Shown one piece after another: positions 1 to 5,038 of a stretch of DNA of 5,038 bases. Location: contig NZNL01000051.1 in NCBI GenBank assembly GCA_002694855.1, positions 6,358-11,395 on the forward strand. The letters are read 5' to 3'. A program made the position numbers and the translations under genes. Position 1 is the stretch's first letter. The number at the start of each line of letters is the position of its first letter. The stretch is from Gammaproteobacteria bacterium. GTDB lineage: Bacteria; Pseudomonadota; Gammaproteobacteria; Pseudomonadales; Pseudohongiellaceae. The notes under the pieces were generated by a model. That model ran no database searches, was not told the DNA's origin, and saw nothing but the letters and a program-made list of their open reading frames with translations.

Positions 1-372
1 ATCAAAAAAAGCGAGACACTGGAACAGGCTCTCTATCGTGAGCTCGATGAAGAAGTGGGGTTGGTTGCAGAAGATGTAAAAATTCTGCACCAAACCAATG
101 ATTGGTTTCACTACCGTCTGCCAAAAAACTTCATTCGCTACCATAAAAACCCGCTCTGTATTGGACAAAAGCAGAAGTGGTTTTTACTAAGCCTAGAAAG
201 CAACGACAGCAGGGTAGAACTCGCAAAATCGGGGCAACCAGAATTCGATGAGTGGTGCTGGGTTAGCTATTGGTATCCGCTTAACCAGGTCATCGACTTC
301 AAACGGGATGTCTATAGAAGAGCTCTCAAGGAGTTAATCACTCCTCTTAATGGTTACGTGAAGCAACAATAA
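1..372 (+). CDS. rppH: RNA pyrophosphohydrolase RppH (Nudix hydrolase), 3' part
   Basis: RppH removes pyrophosphate from the triphosphorylated 5' end of mRNAs and so triggers RNase E-dependent decay in the cytoplasm. The frame is open from base 1 and ends with TAA at 370-372, giving the last 123 residues. Aligned with E. coli RppH from memory, the first visible residue corresponds to Ile40, so the start codon and about 39 N-terminal residues, including the two glycines that open the Nudix box, lie outside the window. The rest of the box is present ([18 protein letters not shown]), with the metal-binding glutamates at visible residues 14, 17 and 18 (E. coli Glu53, Glu56, Glu57). Further family signatures are [25 protein letters not shown] and [12 protein letters not shown]. 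The predicted full length of about 162 residues is shorter than the 176 of E. coli because the basic C-terminal tail is reduced. ptsP follows on the same strand after 135 bases, as in E. coli. Confidence 0.96.
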   Translation: MKKSETLEQALYRELDEEVGLVAEDVKILHQTNDWFHYRLPKNFIRYHKNPLCIGQKQKWFLLSLESNDSRVELAKSGQPEFDEWCWVSYWYPLNQVIDFKRDVYRRALKELITPLNGYVKQQ

Positions 373-377
373 TTACA

Positions 378-403
378 ATATCCTGAGGTTAAGATTAGGA
401 TAT
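378..403. repeat. Inverted repeat after rppH (ATATCCT / AGGATAT)
   Basis: A perfect 7-base inverted repeat, ATATCCT at 378-384 and AGGATAT at 397-403, begins six bases after the rppH stop codon. In RNA the stem can extend inward by a G-U and an A-U pair (385/396 and 386/395), leaving an 8-base loop. It is AT-rich and followed by AAAACG rather than a T tract, so it is not a standard intrinsic terminator. It could be an RNA 3'-end structure or a protein-binding palindrome, or chance. Confidence 0.4.
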
Positions 404-438
404 AAAACGTTAAAGCGATGCTATGTTGAGAAGCAAGC

Positions 439-455
439 CCTTCATTCTATGAAGG
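439..455 (+). other. Short stem-loop in the ptsP leader
   Basis: CCTTCAT at 439-445 and ATGAAGG at 449-455 form a perfect 7-base-pair stem with a 3-base loop, 52 bases upstream of the ptsP start. The following bases (TTCCTATAAAT) are only weakly T-rich, so it is at best a poor terminator or attenuator between rppH and ptsP. It may instead be a processing or stability hairpin in a joint rppH-ptsP transcript. The structure is visible in the sequence; its function is unknown. Confidence 0.4.
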
Positions 456-507
456 TTCCTATAAATATGGCTGCCAAGCTTAACGTAAAAAACTATCGGA
501 AATTGGC

Positions 508-2781
508 ATGCTGGAAAAACTGCGCAGGATAGTTCAGAAAGTTAACGCAGCTAAGGATTTGCGGTCAGCGCTCGATATTATCGTACACCGGGTGCGCGAA
601 ACATTGGAGGCCCAAGTCTGCTCGGTGTACCTTTTAGACACTGATATCAATAGTCATGTATTGATGGCATCAGAAGGGCTCAACGAAGAAGCCGTTGGAC
701 ATGTCAGCCTTGCGGTTGGAGAGGGATTGGTTGGCCTCGTTGCCAAACATGCAGAGCCGATCAATTTACAAGATGCATCCCTGCACCCTAGTTATCATTA
801 CCTTAAGGAAACAGGTGAGGAAAACTTCCATGCTTTCCTTGGGGTTCCTATTATTCACCATCGGTCCGTGCTCGGTGTGCTCGTTGTTCAACACGACGAG
901 AAGCGCCGATTCGATGAAGGCGAAGAAGCTTTTCTGATTACTTTGTCAGCACAATTAGCGGGGGTAATCGCCCATGCAGAGGCAACCGGCGCTATTGAAG
1001 GCATCAGCCCATCTGGACAGAAGACATCTGATACCGTTTTTCCGGGAGTTTCAGCCTCATCCGGTGTAGCTATTGGCCATGCTGTAGTGTTATTTCCACT
1101 AGCTGATTTAAACCAGATTCCTAATCGACCGGCATTAGATACTGAGAAGGAGATCAAATATTTTAATAACAGCTTGAATTCCGTTCGCAAAGACATGCGT
1201 GAACTGCACGGCAAATTAGCAGGACGCGTAGCTGAAGGAGAGCGCCAACTATTCGATGTTTATTTGCGTATGCTAGATGACGATGCACTTGGAAACGAAG
1301 TAGTTGAGAGAATAAAACAGGGTGACTGGGCCCAGGGTGCTCTTGCTTATGTTGCTCGTGAGCATGTGCGTAACTTTGAAATGATGGAGGATGAGTATCT
1401 AAGTGAGCGAGCGGTGGATATCAAAGATTTGTGTAGTCGAGTTCTGTTCTACCTACAAGAGAAGGAAGTCGTCACCACGGAGTACAGCAACAACACCATA
1501 TTAGTCAGTGAGGAGCTCACACCGGCTATGCTCGGAGAAGTACCCAAAGATAAGCTGAAAGGCTTGGTTTCTATCAAAGGATCAGGCAATTCCCATGTTG
1601 CGATTTTGGCTCGCACTATGGGTATTCCAACCATAATGGGAGCTGTAGATCTACCTTACAATAATCTCGATGGCCGAGAAATCATCGTGGACGGTTACAA
1701 AGGTGAAGTTATTAGTAATCCATCGGATCAATTGCGCAAGCGTTACCTGAGCACGATAAAGGAACAAGATCAAATGATTGCAGGATTGGAAGAATTGAAA
1801 GACTTGCCCTGTATTACAGCTGACGATCATCGTGTAAATCTCTGGGTAAACACTGGTCTCATGTCTGAAGCAATGCACTCGCTAGATCAGGGCGCTGAAG
1901 GCATTGGACTCTTCAGGACAGAAGAGCCTTTTCTGTTGCGAGAACGTTTTCCTAGCGAACAGGAACAATCAGACATCTATCGCAGACAGTTGAAGGCTTT
2001 CGCACCGAAAGTCGTCACGATGCGCACTTTGGATGTGGGTGGTGACAAGGCGCTGCCTTATTTTCCTATTGAAGAGGCAAATCCATTTCTAGGTTGGCGC
2101 GGTATACGCGTAACGCTTGACCATCCGGAAATATTCATGGCGCAAATTCGAGCCATGTTGCGTGCCAGTATCGGGCTTGAGAACCTGCAAATCATGTTGC
2201 CGATGGTGAGCAATGTCAATGAAGTAAACTCCGCCATGCGACTCATTAAGAAAGCACACCATGAACTTATCTTAGAAGAACTCGAGGTGAATTTCCCACC
2301 GATTGGAATCATGATCGAATTGCCTGCGGCGGTATACCAAACACGTACCCTCGCGAAGTTGGTCGATTTCATATCTGTTGGAAGCAACGATTTAACCCAG
2401 TATCTGCTGGCGGTGGACAGGAACAACCCGCGAGTTGCAGACCTATACAGTGCATTCCATCCGGCAGTTCTAAATGCTTTATATCACGTTGTGTCCGAAG
2501 CGCAGAAAGAAAATAAGCCAGTTAGTATTTGCGGAGAAATGGCGGGAGATCCAGGGGCGGCTGTGCTTTTGATGGCAATGGGCTTCGATATCTTATCAGT
2601 GAACGCTGCCACATTGCTGAAGGTGAAATCGGTAATTCGGAGCGTCAGTCTCGAGGCAGCGCAGGATTTGCTTGAACAAGTAATGCAAATGGATGATGCT
2701 CAGACGATTCGCAGTGCGGTGGACATGACTCTTTATAATGCGGGTGTCGACAGGTTGCTTCGATCATCAAGAACCAACTAG
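508..2781 (+). CDS. ptsP: PtsP: GAF-domain enzyme I of the nitrogen PTS (EI-Ntr)
   Basis: PtsP autophosphorylates from phosphoenolpyruvate and passes the phosphate to NPr (PtsO), then to PtsN, in a regulatory cytoplasmic relay that tunes nitrogen, potassium and stress responses. The 757 residues compare with 748 in E. coli. An N-terminal GAF domain (about 17-155) is followed by a linker, the helical phosphocarrier-binding domain (about 178-300), the swivelling phosphohistidine domain (about 325-400) and the PEP-binding barrel (about 425-720). The active-site His is residue 363 in GSGNSHVAILARTMGIPT. Expected barrel residues are present: Arg470 (GLFRTE), Arg506 (MRTLDVGGDK), Glu604 (IMIELP), Asn627-Asp628 (SVGSNDLTQY) and Cys675 (ICGEMAGDP). 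The ATG at 508 is chosen because an in-frame stop lies at 481-483 and MLEKLRRIVQKV matches the family N-terminus; the ribosome site is weak (CGGAAA). In E. coli the GAF domain senses glutamine; that this one does is inference. The adjacent plain sugar EI is excluded by the GAF domain. Confidence 0.97.
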   Translation: MLEKLRRIVQKVNAAKDLRSALDIIVHRVRETLEAQVCSVYLLDTDINSHVLMASEGLNEEAVGHVSLAVGEGLVGLVAKHAEPINLQDASLHPSYHYLKETGEENFHAFLGVPIIHHRSVLGVLVVQHDEKRRFDEGEEAFLITLSAQLAGVIAHAEATGAIEGISPSGQKTSDTVFPGVSASSGVAIGHAVVLFPLADLNQIPNRPALDTEKEIKYFNNSLNSVRKDMRELHGKLAGRVAEGERQLFDVYLRMLDDDALGNEVVERIKQGDWAQGALAYVAREHVRNFEMMEDEYLSERAVDIKDLCSRVLFYLQEKEVVTTEYSNNTILVSEELTPAMLGEVPKDKLKGLVSIKGSGNSHVAILARTMGIPTIMGAVDLPYNNLDGREIIVDGYKGEVISNPSDQLRKRYLSTIKEQDQMIAGLEELKDLPCITADDHRVNLWVNTGLMSEAMHSLDQGAEGIGLFRTEEPFLLRERFPSEQEQSDIYRRQLKAFAPKVVTMRTLDVGGDKALPYFPIEEANPFLGWRGIRVTLDHPEIFMAQIRAMLRASIGLENLQIMLPMVSNVNEVNSAMRLIKKAHHELILEELEVNFPPIGIMIELPAAVYQTRTLAKLVDFISVGSNDLTQYLLAVDRNNPRVADLYSAFHPAVLNALYHVVSEAQKENKPVSICGEMAGDPGAAVLLMAMGFDILSVNAATLLKVKSVIRSVSLEAAQDLLEQVMQMDDAQTIRSAVDMTLYNAGVDRLLRSSRTN

Positions 2782-3092
2782 CATTTTTGGCTTTCTACTA
2801 GTTAACATGCAAGCGAAAAGCTGACCTCTGAGAGGAATATGCTAATAAAGCCCAAATTATTGCAACGCTAACCAGAGCATTAAGCTCTTCGTAATATTCA
2901 TCAGGCCCGGATTATAAATAATGCGGAGACCTCTTTCCTCAGTTCCGTCAGCTATGAGAGAAGATAAGCAGTAAATCTGCTACAGAATGACCATGCCCTT
3001 CCTAAGATCTAACTTCACTGCCCTTTTTTGTGCTTAATCGTTGGATAAGTATAAAAAGTATACAGTCGGGTTAACTCAATTTTTGAAATAGC
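2782..3092. other. 311-base convergent spacer without a recognisable gene
   Basis: This stretch separates the 3' ends of ptsP and the reverse-strand NRDE gene. I find no convincing reading frame. It holds several short stem-loops: AGAGC/GCTCT at 2874-2888 with a 5-base loop, AGCAG/CTGCT at 2967-2981 with a 5-base loop, and an AT-rich GTATA/TATAC at 3049-3063. A T6 run lies at 3024-3029, but no strong GC-rich stem stands directly before it. The 6-base repeat AACTAG (2776-2781) / CTAGTT (2798-2803) overlaps the ptsP stop codon. One of these may end transcription from ptsP, but none is a textbook terminator. A small RNA or a decayed gene cannot be excluded. Confidence 0.5.
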
Positions 3093-3911
3093 CTACATGC
3101 CTAGCTCTTTAATTTCTCTCGGCATAGTGCTCAATTCGTAATAATGGCAAGCCGTGGGGGAGCCTGCCGAATCATAGCTCTGTTCGCAGAAGCGGGTATC
3201 CCCCTTCGCATTTCTAATTAGAGCAGTAGAACACCGAGTGCCATAGAGCCGCTCCTGATCTAGGGTAAAGATTGATGACAGTTGTCTTTCAAGCCTGAGC
3301 GTTGCTCCTGTGCTGGGCAAACTCTCGCCGGATGTCTGTTCTTGATCCGCCATCATCCGAATCAACTGATCTGTATTAAGTGTAGGTACTGAGTTAAGCA
3401 ATGAATGTAATTTTATTTTGCCGCGCTCTACCTTTGGAGAACGACTATTTAGAAGGCCATTGGAGAGGCCATAGATACCCGGTTCAAGTCGCCAAATAAT
3501 TTCTTCTAAATTGTTAGCGTAGTAAAGCGCTTCACCATCGCCAATCAACAGATTAAAGCCAGCGAATTGATGGAACTCAGTGATTATCGCCTCGCAATAT
3601 TGTTCAGCAGACTGTGAACTCTTTAGGAAATTTTTTGTTAAGTCGCCTCGTGAGCGCTGTTTTTTTTCAGGTTGAGAAGGATCATAAATATTAGTAACAG
3701 CGGCGAATCGTCCGTTGCGGGTTATGCCAAGCCAAGTGCCTCCGGCCTCCAAATCTCTTCCAGCAAGTACCTGAGATTGCAGCAACCCGCCCGAGGGGGT
3801 TTCCCAAATGTCTGCTTCAGCAGCTGGGCGAGCGTAAAATTCATCACGATTAGCGGCGATAACCAATGGATAATCGGTCTCTGCCCGATGAGCAAAAATT
3901 ATAAGGCACAT
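3093..3911 (-). CDS. NRDE family (TANGO2-like) protein
   Basis: A complete 272-residue member of the NRDE/TANGO2 family (formerly DUF833). The biochemical role of bacterial members is not established; eukaryotic TANGO2 homologues have been linked to haem trafficking and lipid homeostasis. The signature motifs are clear: MCLIIFA at the start, NRDEFYARP at 21-29, AGRD at 50-53, GGTWLGIT at 57-64, YGLSNGLLNS at 147-156 and LYGTRCSTALI at 222-232. The start at 3911 is fixed by the conserved Met-Cys; Cys2 would become N-terminal after Met removal, as in Ntn-hydrolase folds, but catalysis is not shown. No signal peptide or membrane segment is seen, so it is probably cytoplasmic. No clear Shine-Dalgarno stands before the start (TTCCTGTAGCTATTTTGAC). 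The gene is convergent with ptsP and divergent from lgt, so it is likely expressed on its own. Base use resembles its neighbours, with no sign of recent transfer. Family is certain, function is not. Confidence 0.93.
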   Translation of the reverse strand: MCLIIFAHRAETDYPLVIAANRDEFYARPAAEADIWETPSGGLLQSQVLAGRDLEAGGTWLGITRNGRFAAVTNIYDPSQPEKKQRSRGDLTKNFLKSSQSAEQYCEAIITEFHQFAGFNLLIGDGEALYYANNLEEIIWRLEPGIYGLSNGLLNSRSPKVERGKIKLHSLLNSVPTLNTDQLIRMMADQEQTSGESLPSTGATLRLERQLSSIFTLDQERLYGTRCSTALIRNAKGDTRFCEQSYDSAGSPTACHYYELSTMPREIKELGM

Positions 3912-4121
3912 GTCAAAATAGCTACAGGAATGAGTGACTGATTGTGCTGCTTCCTTGTCAGGTTAAGCTGTGAAAAGGCCTAGATTTGCAGACAAATAGT
4001 TAGGCTGTCAAGGCTGGACTTCATTGCGTGGTCATTTATTTGGCGTTTGATAACAGCAACCTTGTTATACTGTATTAGCAAACGGTTTTGGTCAGACAAA
4101 TCTTGTTAATCGCGAGTATCG
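3912..4121. promoter_or_regulatory. Divergent intergenic region between the NRDE gene and lgt
   Basis: These 210 bases must carry the promoters for both flanking genes. Toward lgt there is an extended -10 element (listed separately). Toward the NRDE gene the minus strand has a perfect TTGACA hexamer (bases 4011 to 4006), but the hexamer 17 bases downstream (CAAATC) is a poor -10, so no promoter is called. Small repeats include a 9-base direct repeat CAGACAAAT at 3989-3997 and 4093-4101, a tandem AGGCTG at 4002-4007 and 4011-4016, and a short ATTTG/CAAAT inverted repeat at 3984-3997. No regulator site is recognised. Confidence 0.5.
4063..4071 (+). promoter_or_regulatory. Candidate extended -10 promoter of lgt-thyA
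   Basis: TGTTATACT contains TATACT (five of six consensus bases) preceded by TG one base upstream, the extended -10 form used by the main sigma factor. Transcription would begin near 4078 and leave a leader of about 44 bases before lgt. No good -35 stands at normal spacing: TTGATA at 4047-4052 is only 13 bases away, and TTGGCG at 4040-4045 is 20 away. A 6-base inverted repeat, ATAACA (4050-4055) and TGTTAT (4063-4068), overlaps the element and could be an operator. Confidence 0.45.
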
Positions 4122-4919
4122 ATGTTTACTTTTCCGCAATTTAATCCTGTCGTCATTTCATTGGGGCCTCTCAGTATCCACTGGTACGGAGTTATGTACA
4201 TTATTGCATTTGGTGGAGCCTGGGTACTGGCCTCATATCGACGCAACATGAAACCTAACCAGTGGAGCACGGATCAAATATCCGATTTGATTTTCTATGG
4301 GGCTATAGGCGCTGTTGTCGGTGGACGCCTAGGCTCGGTATTTTTCTACAATTTTGATCGGTTCCTTGAAGATCCTCTTTGGGTATTTCGGGTTTGGGAG
4401 GGAGGCATGTCCTTTCATGGAGGGCTCTTGGGTGTGGGTGTTGCGTTATACTTTTACTCGAAAAGTCTTCGCAAGGGCTTCTGGGAAACTATCGACTTCA
4501 TTGTACCGTTCGTGCCATTTGGTTTGGGTGCCGGAAGGATCGGAAATTTTATTGGTGGAGAGTTATGGGGACGGCCCACGGATGTTCCCTGGGGCATGGT
4601 TTTCCCACATGTTGATCAATTACCCCGGCATCCGTCCCAGCTTTATGAGGTCGCACTGGAAGGTGTTGCCCTTTTTATCTTGTTATGGTGGTTTTCATCG
4701 AATCCTAGGCCAAGGTTGGCAGTGTCCGGCGTATTTGCACTGGGGTACGGTAGCTTTCGTTTCTTCATTGAATTTTTCCGAGAACCAGACCAGCAAATTG
4801 GGTTTATTGCCTTTGAATGGTTGACGATGGGACAATTGTTGTCAGTGCCGATGGCAGCAGGAGGCATTTTATTGCTGTTTCTTTCATACAATAAACAGAA
4901 AAATCCGCCGGCATTCTAA
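4122..4919 (+). CDS. lgt: Prolipoprotein diacylglyceryl transferase Lgt
   Basis: Lgt is the inner-membrane enzyme that moves diacylglycerol from phosphatidylglycerol to the lipobox cysteine of prolipoproteins, the first step of lipoprotein maturation. The 265-residue protein has multiple hydrophobic stretches consistent with the seven membrane segments of the family. Key residues match E. coli: Tyr22 in IHWYG (Tyr26), His99 in GGMSFHGG (His103), Arg139 and Asn142 in GRIGNF (Arg143, Asn146), Glu147 and Gly150 in GELWG, and Tyr209/Arg213 in GYGSFRFF (Tyr235, Arg239). LPRHPSQLYE at 167-176 is also typical. It lacks the insertion E. coli has before LPRHPSQLYE, so it is shorter, like the Pseudomonas enzyme. 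One signature position differs: FIGGELWG where E. coli has FINGELWG (Asn149 to Gly145). The ATG at 4122 fits the family N-terminus (FPQFNPVVISLGP); the ribosome site is weak (GCGAG). thyA follows after 27 bases, so the two are probably co-transcribed. Confidence 0.97.
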   Translation: MFTFPQFNPVVISLGPLSIHWYGVMYIIAFGGAWVLASYRRNMKPNQWSTDQISDLIFYGAIGAVVGGRLGSVFFYNFDRFLEDPLWVFRVWEGGMSFHGGLLGVGVALYFYSKSLRKGFWETIDFIVPFVPFGLGAGRIGNFIGGELWGRPTDVPWGMVFPHVDQLPRHPSQLYEVALEGVALFILLWWFSSNPRPRLAVSGVFALGYGSFRFFIEFFREPDQQIGFIAFEWLTMGQLLSVPMAAGGILLLFLSYNKQKNPPAF

Positions 4920-4946
4920 TTAAACTAGTCTAGGATCCTTCAGTTA

Positions 4947-5038
4947 ATGAAGCAGTATCTAGCTCTCAGCCAGCGCATTATCGACCAAGGCTCTTGGGTT
5001 GAAAACAAACGCACTGGAAAAAAATGTCTCACAGTGGT
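4947..5038 (+). CDS. thyA: Thymidylate synthase ThyA, 5' part
   Basis: ThyA methylates dUMP to dTMP with methylene-tetrahydrofolate in the cytoplasm. Only the first 30 codons are inside the window, and the gene runs off the right edge. The start [15 protein letters not shown] is the typical ThyA N-terminus. Arg22 in the NKRTGKK segment corresponds to the dUMP-phosphate-binding Arg21 of E. coli (DRTG). The WVEN...RTGKKCLTV form resembles the longer Vibrio/Shewanella-type enzymes (about 283 residues) rather than the 264-residue E. coli type, which has RTGTGT here. An AGGA at 4932-4935 lies 11 bases before the ATG and may serve as a slightly distant ribosome site. The lgt-thyA order is conserved across many gammaproteobacteria and supports the call. 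Whether the rest of the gene is intact cannot be seen. Confidence 0.92.
   Translation, partial: MKQYLALSQRIIDQGSWVENKRTGKKCLTV

Noticed and set aside
401..465. TATAAA hexamers at 401-406 and 460-465 as -10 elements for ptsP
   Set aside because: Neither has a reasonable -35 at 16-18 bases or an extended TG; TTGAGA at 426-431 is 28 bases from the second.
888..1214. 108-codon open frame on the minus strand inside ptsP
   Set aside because: It lies entirely within the strongly supported ptsP frame and its translation has no recognisable family features.
2058..2426. 122-codon open frame on the minus strand inside ptsP
   Set aside because: It is antisense to the conserved PEP-binding barrel of ptsP; the open frame is explained by codon constraints of the real gene.
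3028..3055. Promoter-like pair TTGTGC and TATAAA with 16-base spacing in the convergent spacer
   Set aside because: It would point into the 3' end of the reverse-strand NRDE gene; the match is modest and AT-rich sequence gives such pairs easily.
3672..3941. 89-codon plus-strand open frame across the NRDE gene start
   Set aside because: It overlaps the well-supported NRDE protein on the other strand and has low-complexity, family-less content.
4354..4824. 156-codon plus-strand open frame overlapping lgt in another frame
   Set aside because: It is a shadow of lgt, whose frame carries all catalytic residues; the alternative translation has no recognisable motif.
4932..4939. Perfect 8-base palindrome AGGATCCT before thyA
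   Set aside because: It has no loop and so cannot fold on itself in RNA; it includes the probable ribosome site AGGA and is most likely coincidental.

Overview
The window looks like chromosomal DNA from a gammaproteobacterium. The gene order rppH - ptsP - (one reverse gene) - lgt - thyA matches the rppH-ptsP-lgt-thyA neighbourhood known from Escherichia coli and, with different genes between ptsP and lgt, from Pseudomonas. The proteins align with those families over their full visible length. Base composition looks balanced and even. I see no IS element, phage gene, CRISPR array, tRNA or rRNA. The genus cannot be fixed from this stretch; a marine or free-living gammaproteobacterium is a reasonable guess, supported by a ThyA N-terminus of the Vibrio/Shewanella-like type rather than the short E. 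coli type.

Layout: 1-372 is the 3' part of rppH (RNA 5'-pyrophosphohydrolase, Nudix box at the window edge). 373-507 is a 135-base spacer with two short inverted repeats. 508-2781 is ptsP, a complete 757-residue GAF-domain enzyme I of the nitrogen-related phosphotransferase system. 2782-3092 is a 311-base spacer with only weak stem-loops and a T6 run. 3093-3911 on the minus strand is a complete 272-residue NRDE/TANGO2-family protein, convergent with ptsP and divergent from lgt. 3912-4121 is a 210-base divergent promoter region with a plausible extended -10 element for lgt. 4122-4919 is a complete lgt (prolipoprotein diacylglyceryl transferase). After a 27-base gap, thyA (thymidylate synthase) starts at 4947 and runs off the window.

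The genes are mostly housekeeping: mRNA 5'-end processing (RppH), nitrogen/carbon signalling by phosphotransfer (PtsP), lipoprotein maturation at the inner membrane (Lgt) and dTMP synthesis (ThyA). rppH and ptsP are probably one transcription unit and lgt-thyA a second. The NRDE gene is the one accessory-looking member. I found no convincing previously undescribed system; the points worth a second look are small (the NRDE gene's placement, inverted repeats in the spacers, and one changed residue in the Lgt signature).
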